A stretch of DNA of 13,910 nt, taken from Chloroflexota bacterium (GTDB taxonomy: Bacteria > Chloroflexota > Dehalococcoidia > Lucifugimonadales > Lucifugimonadaceae). The notes beneath the pieces are model-generated. The model worked only from the letters and a program-made list of their open reading frames with translations, was not told the origin of the DNA and did not search any database. Below are positions 1 through 7,195 of the stretch, piece by piece. The translations under genes were made by a program, and so were the position numbers. The stretch covers positions 1 to 13,910 of the forward strand of contig JAURLM010000304.1 of the NCBI GenBank assembly GCA_030831265.1, read 5' to 3'. Positions within the stretch are counted from its first letter, which is position 1; the number at the start of each line of letters is the position of its first letter.

Positions 1-1
1 G

Positions 2-496
2 TTCGCCCAGCTCGCCCATGGAATAGGAATGGACGTACTGATATGCCCTGTCCATCTTGTGGGTGAAGCTGAAGCAGCTTACGAGAGTGTCGTCCCGTGG
101 GCTAGAACAGTTGAACTCAACGAACTCCTGGAACAGGCCGACGTCGTTTCGCTGCACGGTCGGCTTTCAGCCACGACAAGGCATCTGATTGGTTCCAGCC
201 GCCTGGACCGTATGCGGCCGAACGCTTTGATAATCAACACTGCACGAGGGCGGTTGATTAGCGAAACCGATCTGTTCGTTGCGCTGAGCAACGACACAAT
301 CGCCGGGGCAGCACTGGATGTGTTCGAGGAAGAGCCGTTGTCCCAGAACAGCCCTCTGCGCTCCCTGCCCAACGTAATACTCTCACCGCACGCGGCAGCA
401 TCTTCGAATGAAGCTCTGAATGCCGGGCTCAACGCAGCGGTGGATAACGTCCTCGGGTTTATCGACGGAGTCGCCGTGCAACAGGTGGCGCAGTAA
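2..496 (+). CDS. D-2-hydroxyacid dehydrogenase, NAD-binding part (5' truncated by window edge)
   Basis: The frame is open to the left edge, so the start lies outside the window; 164 residues are visible, about half of a usual 310-330 residue enzyme. Visible residues 1-20 (FAQLAHGIGMDVLICP) fit the stretch just after the GxGxxG dinucleotide loop of formate/glycerate-type dehydrogenases. The catalytic residues of the family are present (visible numbering): Arg82 in NTARGRLI, Glu111 in DVFEEEP and His130 in ILSPHAA. The family reduces or oxidises 2-hydroxy/2-keto acids with NAD(P)H in the cytoplasm; glyoxylate/hydroxypyruvate reductase is one likely role, but the substrate cannot be read from this fragment. 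The next gene starts 278 bp downstream behind its own promoter, so they are probably separate transcription units. Family call is firm, substrate open. Confidence 0.9.
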   Translation, partial: FAQLAHGIGMDVLICPVHLVGEAEAAYESVVPWARTVELNELLEQADVVSLHGRLSATTRHLIGSSRLDRMRPNALIINTARGRLISETDLFVALSNDTIAGAALDVFEEEPLSQNSPLRSLPNVILSPHAAASSNEALNAGLNAAVDNVLGFIDGVAVQQVAQ

Positions 497-546
497 TCCG
501 AGCCTAATAGTTCTACGTACTGGTGTTGCACAGGGGTCTAGTTTCG

Positions 547-575
547 TTGACACCCCTACAGGCCAAAACTATACT
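547..575 (+). promoter_or_regulatory. Sigma-70-type promoter for the substrate-binding protein gene
   Basis: A perfect -35 hexamer TTGACA (547-552) is followed after exactly 17 nt by TATACT (570-575), five of six matches to the -10 consensus. The predicted transcript would start near 582 and carry a leader of about 190 nt before the TTG start at 775. It is the best promoter match noticed in the window and suits a highly expressed binding protein. It was found by eye and is unproven. Confidence 0.7.
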
Positions 576-580
576 TGGCC
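561..580. promoter_or_regulatory. Inverted repeat GGCCAA-N8-TTGGCC, putative operator over the -10 element
   Basis: Arms 561-566 and 575-580 are exact reverse complements, and the -10 hexamer 570-575 lies in the spacer and overlaps the right arm by one base. No T-run follows, so it does not look like a terminator. Its position, about -21 to -2 relative to the predicted start site, is where repressors commonly bind. No regulator gene is in the window, so the binding protein is unknown. Confidence 0.45.
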
Positions 581-703
581 CGTGTTTCGGCCTTCTAACC
601 AGGCGGCAAAGCGGTTAAGCGCGTGCATGGCGTACTTAATTGGCAGCTTTTCCAGGTCGATGGCGATGAGGGTCAATGTAATAATCAACCGACGTGTACA
701 TGT

Positions 704-721
704 TTTTCGGGGGACCGAAAG
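704..721 (+). other. Leader hairpin with GGGA (GNRA-type) tetraloop
   Basis: TTTCGG (705-710), loop GGGA, CCGAAA (715-720) makes a 6-bp stem, with a possible T704-G721 wobble closing it. A second small stem, CCGC-ACAAA-GCGG (731-743), follows. Both lie in the predicted leader, 18-57 nt before the ribosome binding site of the substrate-binding protein gene. They may stabilise the message or tune translation. No known riboswitch class is recognised. Confidence 0.3.
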
Positions 722-774
722 CAGCCTTTTCCGCACAAAGCGGCCGAGGGACACGTCTGAGGAGGAATTGCTGA

Positions 775-2685
775 TTGTTTAAACGACCACTTCGTTTCAA
801 GACACTCGCTGGTGTCATGATCGGTGGTGCTCTGGCTCTGGCCGTCGCCTGTGGCGGCGATGCAGAACCAACCGCAGCACCAACGTCCGTGCCACCAACG
901 AACACGCCGGCCAGCGGCGGGTCTAACCCGACCCCAACCACTGCGGCGCCAACCGCTACCACCTCGCCTGATGATGGTGGTGATTCCGTTTCCGTTCCAG
1001 CTCCGCAGACACCTGACGACACAGCTGTTGTCGCGGTAGACGCAGTTGGTGACGAGAACGGTCTGCTCCAGGCACAGTCACCTGAGAGCGTCCACTACTG
1101 GGGCATCGGTGAAACCCTGTTCCTGCGTGCTGACGATGACAGCTCAACTCCGTGGCTTGCCACCGGATACGAGATTGCGTCTGACCTGTCAGGTGCCACC
1201 ATCACGATTCGTGAGGGTGTTCCGTTCCAGACCAACAGGGGTGACTTTGGCAACCTCACGGCTGCCGACGTTGCGTTCAGCATGAACAACGCTAACGCAG
1301 CCACAAACCCACAGTCTGTCCACGGACAGGCTGGTGACTTTAACGGTCTCTGGGGCGAATGGACGGCCGTGGACGACACGACCATTGAGTTCACCTTCAA
1401 CCAGTTCGACGCTACGTGGAAGGACGACTTCCTGAACCAGTCCGGCCAGTCATTCCAGGTCTTCTCCAAGAAGGCTTTTGATGACAAGGGTGAAGAATGG
1501 GCTCGTGACAACATTGTTGCCACCGGACCATTCGAAGTTGAGAGCTGGGACCGTGACTCACAGGCGACCATCGTCAGCCGCTACGCGGATGGCGGTTCTC
1601 ACTACCTGCCAGAGCTCACGCCACAGACAAACCGCGTTCAGTTCGTGGAAGTTCGTGAGCCCACCACCCGAGCCTCGCTCCTGAGGACCGGTGAAGTGGA
1701 CGCTGCTCTTCTCGAGCCGAAGGACGCTGTCGCGTTCATCAAGGGTGGCTTCGGCCAGACCGGTACTTCCGGTTCCGTTCAGCTGGGTGTGTTCTTCTCC
1801 GGTAACCTCTGGGAAGACGTAAGCGCAGTTGACGGCAGCCCACTGCCGACCAAGGCAACCTTCGTCCACGATATTCCGTGGATTGGTTCGCCTGGCAAGC
1901 ACGGTGGCGGTGAGCCTGCAGACGACATGGAACAGGCTCGCCTGGTCCGTCGTGCACTGGCTATTGCTATCGACCGCGAACAGGTCAACGAAACCCTGAT
2001 GGGTGGACTTGGCAGGCCCGTTCACGTTGAGTACTTCTCCACGACCAGCCCGCTCTGGGATGAGAAGTGGGAGTACCCATACGACCCGCAGGAAGCTGCC
2101 CGAATCCTTTCTGAGGACATCGTGGCTGACTACCAGCAGGGTGGTGCAGACAAGTCCCTCTTGAACGGTAACGCTTTCGAAGTTTCCGTTTACGCTGGAC
2201 CAGAGCTTGGTGGTGGTACATCTGTAACTGGTGAAGTTGCAGATGCCGTTGCCGGTTACTGGGCACAGCTTGGTCTTTCGACCTTCACGCTGAAGTTCTC
2301 ATACCAGACCTTCCGGCCTGGTGTGGTTGGACGCAGCAACGTTCACCCCTGGATCACTTCATGTGACAAGGGCCGTGAATCCAACCCATGGCACTTCCCG
2401 AAGGGACTTGTCCAGACATCTCTGACCCGTGGCGGCTTCGGCTGTGGTTTCGAGTCACCTGAGATCTTGGACTTCTACCAGAGGATGGCTACCGCTCCTG
2501 ACCAGGCAGCGGCTCGCGCAGCAGCCAATGAGTACCTTGACTACGTGTACTTCTGGAACCTGCAGCCCGGTGTTGTGGCAGTTCCGAATGACGTCTTCTA
2601 CAACACTGACAAGATTGCTTCCTGGGACATGCCCAAGTCCGCAACGTCAGCAATTGACGGCGTCTGGAACCTGAAACTGAAGTAA
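775..2685 (+). CDS. Lipoprotein substrate-binding protein of an oligopeptide/nickel-type (family 5) ABC importer
   Basis: Captures a solute outside the membrane and passes it to the two permeases encoded next. The 636-residue product begins with a basic n-region (MFKRPLRFK), a hydrophobic stretch and a lipobox-like AVAC with Cys26 as the predicted lipidation site; the box is weak at -3. Residues about 30-75 form a Thr/Pro/Ala-rich linker typical of Chloroflexota lipoproteins. Family-5 signatures follow: ETLF near 113, PWLATGYEIASD at 126-137, TIREGVPF at 144-151, LTAADVAFSM at 161-170 and RRALAIAIDREQV around 392-404. The TTG start is chosen because GGAGGAA (761-767) lies 7-9 nt upstream and the signal peptide begins exactly there; no in-frame ATG gives an intact signal peptide. 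The gene has its own promoter and terminator. The ligand (peptide, opine, sugar or other) cannot be told from sequence alone. Confidence 0.93.
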   Translation: MFKRPLRFKTLAGVMIGGALALAVACGGDAEPTAAPTSVPPTNTPASGGSNPTPTTAAPTATTSPDDGGDSVSVPAPQTPDDTAVVAVDAVGDENGLLQAQSPESVHYWGIGETLFLRADDDSSTPWLATGYEIASDLSGATITIREGVPFQTNRGDFGNLTAADVAFSMNNANAATNPQSVHGQAGDFNGLWGEWTAVDDTTIEFTFNQFDATWKDDFLNQSGQSFQVFSKKAFDDKGEEWARDNIVATGPFEVESWDRDSQATIVSRYADGGSHYLPELTPQTNRVQFVEVREPTTRASLLRTGEVDAALLEPKDAVAFIKGGFGQTGTSGSVQLGVFFSGNLWEDVSAVDGSPLPTKATFVHDIPWIGSPGKHGGGEPADDMEQARLVRRALAIAIDREQVNETLMGGLGRPVHVEYFSTTSPLWDEKWEYPYDPQEAARILSEDIVADYQQGGADKSLLNGNAFEVSVYAGPELGGGTSVTGEVADAVAGYWAQLGLSTFTLKFSYQTFRPGVVGRSNVHPWITSCDKGRESNPWHFPKGLVQTSLTRGGFGCGFESPEILDFYQRMATAPDQAAARAAANEYLDYVYFWNLQPGVVAVPNDVFYNTDKIASWDMPKSATSAIDGVWNLKLK

Positions 2686-2708
2686 TTCAGTTCATGACCG
2701 GATAAATG

Positions 2709-2746
2709 GACAGGCCCGCCGATTTGTCGGCGGGCCTGTCTGTTTT
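2709..2746 (+). terminator. Strong rho-independent terminator after the substrate-binding protein gene
   Basis: A perfect 14-bp G+C-rich stem (2709-2722 with 2727-2740) with a TTTG loop is followed by TGTTTT. It begins 23 nt after the stop codon of the lipoprotein gene. It separates that gene from the permease genes, or lets a fraction of transcripts through so that the binding protein is made in excess. Confidence 0.9.
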
Positions 2747-2858
2747 GAGCGACATACGCCAAATCTCAATGGCACATAGCGAAACCGGGAGACCAGGTCA
2801 GTACGTATCGACAGTATCTGTAATCCATATCTGTGAACCAATCAGAGCAACATAAGGG

Positions 2859-2886
2859 TTGAATCTCTGTCAGGATGCGTTAACAT
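2859..2886 (+). promoter_or_regulatory. Weak candidate promoter for the permease genes
   Basis: TTGAAT (2859-2864) and TAACAT (2881-2886) are 16 nt apart, each four of six matches to consensus. The gap 2741-2960 must contain a promoter if the terminator at 2709-2746 is efficient, and this is the best pair seen. Nearby are direct repeats TATCTGT at 2815-2821 and 2828-2834 (13-bp period) and CATCTGT at 2884-2890. No ORF with a ribosome binding site was seen in this gap. Confidence 0.25.
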
Positions 2887-2960
2887 CTGTGGGCTCGCTG
2901 ATGGCTATGGGTCTCAGTGTGATCTGAAATCAGGAATGCAAGCTTGGAGTAGGTGTCCCT

Positions 2961-3899
2961 TTGCGACGGTTTATCCTTCGACGACTGGTGTTTGCTGTAC
3001 TCACAGTACTTATTGCAACCTTCTTGATTCTTGCCATGTCGAGAATGGCAAGCGACCCTATTCTTCTGTTTGCAAAGCCCGGTGGCTACGGCTTCACTCC
3101 TGAACAGGAGGCAGCTCTGCGGGCTAAGATCGGTATTGACCGTGCCGTACCAGTCCAATATGTGATCTGGCTTGGTAATGCCCTCCAAGGAGACCTCGGC
3201 AAGACCATTCTTGACGAGAAGCCTGTCGCACGTGTCATCACTGAACGAATCCCTGCAACAGTCCAGTTGGCACTGATTGCGTGGTTTGGCTCCACAATCA
3301 TCGGCGTATCGCTCGGAGTGCTGTCTGCAGTAAAACGCGGGTCATTCTGGGACTATGTAGGACGCGGAATCGCCCTGTTCGGTCAGGCACTGCCATCATT
3401 CTGGCTCGGCCTCGTCCTTATCCTGATTTTCGCGGTGATACTTGGTTGGTTGCCTGTGGGAAGACGCGGCGATGGCTTCTGGGACATCAAACACTGGATT
3501 TTGCCCGCAATCACGCTGGGTTGGGGCGCCACCGCTGCTTACTTGCGCCTGACCCGGTCTGCAATGCTTGAAATCCTGGATTCTGAATTCATCAAGCTTG
3601 CCCGTGCGAAAGGTGTGAGCTCAAGTACAGTCATCTGGAAACACGCACTTCGCAATGCACTGATAAACCCGTTGACTGCATCCACCCTCATCCTCACAAG
3701 CTTCTTGACGGGATCGATTGTGGTTGAGCAGATATTTGTCTGGCCCGGAATGGGCTCAATGGCAATCGTGGCGGTCAACAACAACGACTTCCCAATCTTG
3801 CAGGGAACAGTGTTGTTGTTCGCTTTGATGTACGTAGTGTTTATCTTAATCACAGACTTGTTGTACGCCGTGGTCGACCCACGCATCAGGTACGACTAA
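2961..3899 (+). CDS. ABC transporter permease, DppB/OppB type
   Basis: One of the two membrane subunits of a peptide/nickel-type importer. The N-terminus MRRFILRRLVFAVLTVLIATFLI is the typical start of this family, with the first membrane helix at about 9-27. Further hydrophobic helices lie near 100-124, 134-163, 178-196, 240-258 and 280-305. The EAA loop that contacts the ATPase is at about 208-240, with FIKLARAKGVS and KHALRNALINP. The length of 312 residues is normal. The start is TTG: it gives the canonical N-terminus and has GGAG at 2946-2949, with AGG closer at 2951-2953. The second permease begins 48 bp downstream, so the two are probably co-transcribed. The N-terminal periplasmic stretch PGGYGFTPEQEAALRAKIGID matches the usual loop before the core domain. 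Substrate is set by the binding protein, not this subunit. Confidence 0.95.
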   Translation: MRRFILRRLVFAVLTVLIATFLILAMSRMASDPILLFAKPGGYGFTPEQEAALRAKIGIDRAVPVQYVIWLGNALQGDLGKTILDEKPVARVITERIPATVQLALIAWFGSTIIGVSLGVLSAVKRGSFWDYVGRGIALFGQALPSFWLGLVLILIFAVILGWLPVGRRGDGFWDIKHWILPAITLGWGATAAYLRLTRSAMLEILDSEFIKLARAKGVSSSTVIWKHALRNALINPLTASTLILTSFLTGSIVVEQIFVWPGMGSMAIVAVNNNDFPILQGTVLLFALMYVVFILITDLLYAVVDPRIRYD

Positions 3900-3947
3900 A
3901 GACTTCAAATCGATGATTTCGGGTACCAAAGGCATAAGGCGGAATAA

Positions 3948-5000
3948 TTGACGCAGGAAGTCAGCCAAGACAAAACAGTAGCGACGAGCGATCATCTGAC
4001 TGCAGAGAAAGCCCCAAGCAAAACCAGTGGGAATATCCTGCTGAGAATTTGGCAATTCAACCGTAGGTGGCCAGTTCTGCCAGCAACGGTGCTGATCTTG
4101 TTGGTCTTTGCTTCGATATTCGCTCCGTTGCTTGCGCCAACTGAACCGGACAACACGGCTCAACGATTGGCGTTCCGTAACCACCCACCAACTTGGGGGA
4201 GAGCTGACGAACATTCATTAGCTGAAGTCCCGGTTGATCCGGGTCGTGATGCATCAGCGCGTGAGCGATCAGCATATAACCGAGCACTCCAGAACTATCA
4301 CCCACAGTCCTGGTACATCATTGGCGGTGACAACCTTGGTCGAGACCTGCTTACCCGCGTGGTCTTCGGCTCCCGTATCTCGCTTCGAGTGGCAGCTATC
4401 GGCCTTGTTGTAGGTGTGCTCGTTGGCACCACTCTGGGCATGGTCGCCGGATACTTTGGCGGCTGGACTGATGAGATATTGATGCGCCTCGTCGATATCT
4501 GGATGGCCTTGCCGTTCATTCTGCTTGCACTTGCGCTTGCTGTTGTCTGGAACAACAACGGTTGGAACCAGGGATGGCTTGTGTTCATGCTGATCGGTCT
4601 ACTGGCCTGGGTTGGATTTGTGAGACAGGTCCGAGCTGACTCACTCCGAATCCGTAGCCGAGACTATGTCCTTGCGGCAAAAATTGCGGGTGCCAGTAAC
4701 ATCCGCATCCTCTTCAGGCACGTTTTGCCAGGTACGTACTCAACCGTGCTGGTTGTTGCGTCGCTGGCTGTTGGAGGACTGATTCTTGCAGAATCGACAC
4801 TGAGCTTCCTTGGTGTCGGATTCCCGGACCCGATTCCGGCATGGGGAAAGAGTGTTTCTGATGGACGAGCCTTTATTGAAGAGGCATGGTGGATCACAGT
4901 ATTCCCGGGTGGAGCAATCTTCCTGACCGTGATGTCATTCAACTTCATCGGAGACTGGCTGCGAGACCGACTTGACCCACGATTGCGGCAGTTGGACTAG
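3948..5000 (+). CDS. ABC transporter permease, DppC/OppC type, with enlarged first periplasmic loop
   Basis: Second membrane subunit of the importer. A Ser/Thr/Lys-rich cytoplasmic tail (1-40) precedes helix 1 (about 42-63). Residues 64-127 are a long polar loop rich in Arg, Asp and Glu, larger than the short loop usual between helix 1 and the GTDxLGRD motif. That motif is GGDNLGRDLLTR here (126-137), with Gly replacing the usual Thr. The core has helices near 146-170, 184-202, 207-224, 262-283 and 315-335, and the EAA loop at about 238-262 (VLAAKIAGAS, RHVLPG). It ends with GDWLRDRLDPRLRQLD, typical of the family. The TTG start has AAGGCGGA at 3936-3943 upstream. No OppD/OppF-type ATPase gene follows, so the energising subunits must come from elsewhere in the genome. 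Confidence 0.95.
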   Translation: MTQEVSQDKTVATSDHLTAEKAPSKTSGNILLRIWQFNRRWPVLPATVLILLVFASIFAPLLAPTEPDNTAQRLAFRNHPPTWGRADEHSLAEVPVDPGRDASARERSAYNRALQNYHPQSWYIIGGDNLGRDLLTRVVFGSRISLRVAAIGLVVGVLVGTTLGMVAGYFGGWTDEILMRLVDIWMALPFILLALALAVVWNNNGWNQGWLVFMLIGLLAWVGFVRQVRADSLRIRSRDYVLAAKIAGASNIRILFRHVLPGTYSTVLVVASLAVGGLILAESTLSFLGVGFPDPIPAWGKSVSDGRAFIEEAWWITVFPGGAIFLTVMSFNFIGDWLRDRLDPRLRQLD

Positions 5001-5025
5001 CCCTAACGAGTGAAATGAACAAAGG

Positions 5026-5054
5026 AACGGCGTCCCATTTCGGGGGCGCCGTTT
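5026..5054 (+). terminator. Hairpin after the permease genes, likely terminator
   Basis: AACGGCG (5026-5032) pairs perfectly with CGCCGTT (5047-5053). The stem extends through a T-G wobble and three C-G pairs to a six-base loop. Only a short T-run (5052-5054) ends it, so termination may be partial. It lies 25 nt after the second permease stop codon. Confidence 0.6.
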
Positions 5055-5107
5055 CGCGTAACGGTATTGCAGATACGTTGCTGCTCAGAGATGGCCCAAC
5101 CGCTCTG

Positions 5108-5140
5108 TATAATCGCCCGGCACACTACACGCATAATGCG
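5108..5140 (+). promoter_or_regulatory. Candidate -10 element and downstream palindrome before the beta-hydroxyacid dehydrogenase gene
   Basis: TATAAT at 5108-5113 is a perfect -10 hexamer, but no good -35 stands at 16-18 nt; TTGCTG at 5078-5083 is 24 nt away, too far. About 17 bp downstream is the near-perfect palindrome CGCAT-A-ATGCG (5130-5140), which would fall at about +10 to +20 of a transcript starting near 5120 and could be an operator. This would drive the three-gene block 5186-8283. Confidence 0.4.
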
Positions 5141-5185
5141 ACGGGATCTATCACCGCCAAACTGAATAATGCCTGAGGAGAAGAC

Positions 5186-6061
5186 ATGGCAGTAGGATTC
5201 GTTGGTCTTGGAAACATGGGGCAGGGCATGGCCGACAACCTGCTTGCCAAAGGCGCTGACCTCACCGTTTACACCCGCGCGAAGTCCAAAGTGGACGCTA
5301 TGGTCAGCAAAGGCGCAAAGGGAGCATCGTCTCTTGCTGATATCGTCGAATCATCCTCACTAATCCTCGTCTGCTTGCCTGATGTGAAGACGTCCCAGGA
5401 TCTGCTGCTTGGCCCGGATGGCATCATCTCTTCGGCAAACCCCGGCCAGGTCATTGTTGATCACAGCACTGTAGACATTCAGACATCGCGTGACTGCTAC
5501 GCAGCGGCAAAGGCGAGAGGTGCAGACTTCATCGACGCACCAATCTCCGGTGGCCCCGGCGGCGCAGCAAACGGCACCCTGTCAATCATGGCCGGTGGCG
5601 ACAAGTCCGCGTTCGAAACTGCAAAGCCAGAGTTCGACCGCATGGGCTCCAATGTGAAGCTGATGGGCCCCTCCGGTGCCGGTACTGCCATGAAGCTCAT
5701 CAACCAATTGCTGGTGGGTATCAACAACGCTGCGGCTGCAGAGGCTTTTGTGCTGGCAAACGCTGCACAGGTAGACATAATGGCCGCCGCAGAACTACTC
5801 AAGGTGAGCTGGGGCGGTTCAGTAATGGTGGAACGCGCTGCACCAATCGTGTCCAAGCGGGCTTTCCCCAACTCCGGCGCACCGGTTCGCCTGTTGAACA
5901 AAGACCTGAACATCATCGTCGACTTCGCAAAGTCGGAAGGGTTGGCGCTGGAGCTCGCGGAGCATTCACTTGGGCTGTACGGAGATCTCATGCAGCAAGG
6001 CAAGATTGAGTACGACATTGCCGGCATCCTTGAAGTGGTTGAAAAGCGGTCTGGTAAGTAA
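5186..6061 (+). CDS. NAD(P)-dependent beta-hydroxyacid dehydrogenase (3-hydroxyisobutyrate dehydrogenase / tartronate semialdehyde reductase family)
   Basis: Cytoplasmic oxidoreductase of 291 residues, normal for the family. The Rossmann loop is GLGNMG (7-12), followed by the helix MADNLLAKG. The substrate-binding signature DAPISGGPGGAANGTL covers 117-132. The catalytic lysine is Lys170 in GTAMKLINQ with Asn173 nearby, and the conserved Lys239-Asp240 is in LLNKDL. GAGGAG at 5175-5180 lies 5 nt before the ATG, fixing the start. Family members reduce tartronate semialdehyde to glycerate or oxidise 3-hydroxyisobutyrate and related acids. The neighbours (tartrate/malate-type dehydrogenase, sugar-acid dehydratase) favour a sugar-acid or glycerate-forming role over valine breakdown, but this is inference. 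The next gene starts 52 bp downstream and is probably co-transcribed. Confidence 0.92.
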   Translation: MAVGFVGLGNMGQGMADNLLAKGADLTVYTRAKSKVDAMVSKGAKGASSLADIVESSSLILVCLPDVKTSQDLLLGPDGIISSANPGQVIVDHSTVDIQTSRDCYAAAKARGADFIDAPISGGPGGAANGTLSIMAGGDKSAFETAKPEFDRMGSNVKLMGPSGAGTAMKLINQLLVGINNAAAAEAFVLANAAQVDIMAAAELLKVSWGGSVMVERAAPIVSKRAFPNSGAPVRLLNKDLNIIVDFAKSEGLALELAEHSLGLYGDLMQQGKIEYDIAGILEVVEKRSGK

Positions 6062-6113
6062 CCCGCCGGATCACCTGACACGACCCGGGCGAAACCAGCA
6101 ATAAAGGAAAAAC

Positions 6114-7178
6114 ATGAAGTACAGAATCGCAGTTATCCGCGGCGACGGCATCGGAGTCGATGTTGTCGAAGAATCACTCAAGGTTCTCAAAGCGCTGTCT
6201 CCAAAGCATGGCATCGAATGGGAGTTCACTGAATTCCCCTGGAGCTCTGATTACTACTTCAAGCATGGGGAAATGATGCCGTCAGACGGACCGGAACAAC
6301 TGGCAAAGTTCGACGCCATTTTCCTGGGTGCAGTTGGACATCCCGATATCCAGGACCACATCACGCTGAATGGTCTGCTGCTACCCATTCGCCGACGGTT
6401 CGACCAGTTTGCATGTGTCCGACCTTCCGTCCTGTACCCCGGAGTCAAGTCTCCGTTGGCTGGCAAAAAACCAATGGATATCGACCTCATCGTCGTGCGA
6501 GAAAACACTGAAGGCGAATATGCCAACGTCGGTGGATTCCTGTACCGGGACATGCCTGATGAAGTTGCTGTCCAGTCTGCTGTTTTTACTCGTAAAGGCT
6601 GCGAAAGAGTAATCCGTTTTGCGTTTGAGTTAGCTCGTCAGAGAAACAAGAAAAACCACGTCACTTCTATCACTAAATCGAACGCACAGGGCTACAGCAT
6701 GGTGCTCTGGGACCGTACATTCGCAGAAGTCGCCAAAGAGTTCCCGGACATCACCACTAACTCACTGCTCATCGACGCCGCCTGCATGGACTTCATCCGC
6801 AGGCCGGAAGTGTTCGACGTAGTCGTGGCGAGCAACCTGTTCGGAGACATCCTGACTGACATAGGCGCAATTATCACGGGCAGCATGGGCCTCGCGTCCT
6901 CTGCAAACCTTGACCCACTGCGTCGTGGCCCATCAATGTTTGAGCCGACTCACGGCAGCGCACCGGACATTGCAGGCAAGGGAATCGCCAACCCGATGGC
7001 ACAGATACTGACATCGGCCATGATGCTGCGACACCTCGGCGAAGAAGCTGCCGCTTCTGATGTAGAACGCGCAGTGCAGGAGACGCTGTCTCTCGGCGAA
7101 GTACTAACGCCTGATCTAGGTGGAAACTCAACGACGTCAGCTGTAGGCGACCATCTAGCTAACGCTGTCAGCAATTAA
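6114..7178 (+). CDS. Tartrate / D-malate dehydrogenase-type (decarboxylating) enzyme of the isocitrate/isopropylmalate dehydrogenase family
   Basis: Metal- and NAD-dependent enzymes of this family oxidise a 2-hydroxyacid and decarboxylate the keto product. The subgroup fits tartrate dehydrogenase/decarboxylase and D-malate dehydrogenase: WSSDYYFKHGEMMP at 43-56 and the stretch GAVGHPDIQDHITLNGLLLPIRR at 72-94 are hallmarks absent from ordinary isopropylmalate dehydrogenases. Visible active-site residues are Arg93/94, Arg103, Arg129 (VVRENTEGEY), Tyr136, Lys188 (ITKSN), and metal-binding aspartates Asp221, Asp245 and Asp249. The NAD loop EPTHGSAPDIAGKG covers 277-290. The length of 354 residues is normal. 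AAAGGA at 6103-6108 sits 5 nt before the ATG. Tartrate enzymes of this type can make glycerate or oxaloglycolate, which would link to the preceding dehydrogenase. Choice among tartrate, D-malate and a sugar-derived acid is not settled. Confidence 0.9.
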   Translation: MKYRIAVIRGDGIGVDVVEESLKVLKALSPKHGIEWEFTEFPWSSDYYFKHGEMMPSDGPEQLAKFDAIFLGAVGHPDIQDHITLNGLLLPIRRRFDQFACVRPSVLYPGVKSPLAGKKPMDIDLIVVRENTEGEYANVGGFLYRDMPDEVAVQSAVFTRKGCERVIRFAFELARQRNKKNHVTSITKSNAQGYSMVLWDRTFAEVAKEFPDITTNSLLIDAACMDFIRRPEVFDVVVASNLFGDILTDIGAIITGSMGLASSANLDPLRRGPSMFEPTHGSAPDIAGKGIANPMAQILTSAMMLRHLGEEAAASDVERAVQETLSLGEVLTPDLGGNSTTSAVGDHLANAVSN

Positions 7179-7195
7179 CTGCGATAGGATGTGCG

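Noticed and set aside
569..754. Minus-strand 61-codon ORF in the gap before the substrate-binding protein gene
   Set aside because: It would need a GTG start, has no ribosome binding site upstream on that strand, shows no recognisable family, and lies across the predicted promoter leader.
420..782. Plus-strand 120-codon ORF bridging the dehydrogenase end and the lipoprotein start
   Set aside because: It overlaps two well-supported genes in another frame and the promoter; composition is not protein-like and there is no ribosome binding site.
5497..6081. Long minus-strand ORF (194 codons) opposite the beta-hydroxyacid dehydrogenase
   Set aside because: It is a codon-bias shadow of a gene with complete catalytic motifs; its translation is Ser/Ala/Pro-rich without any family signature.
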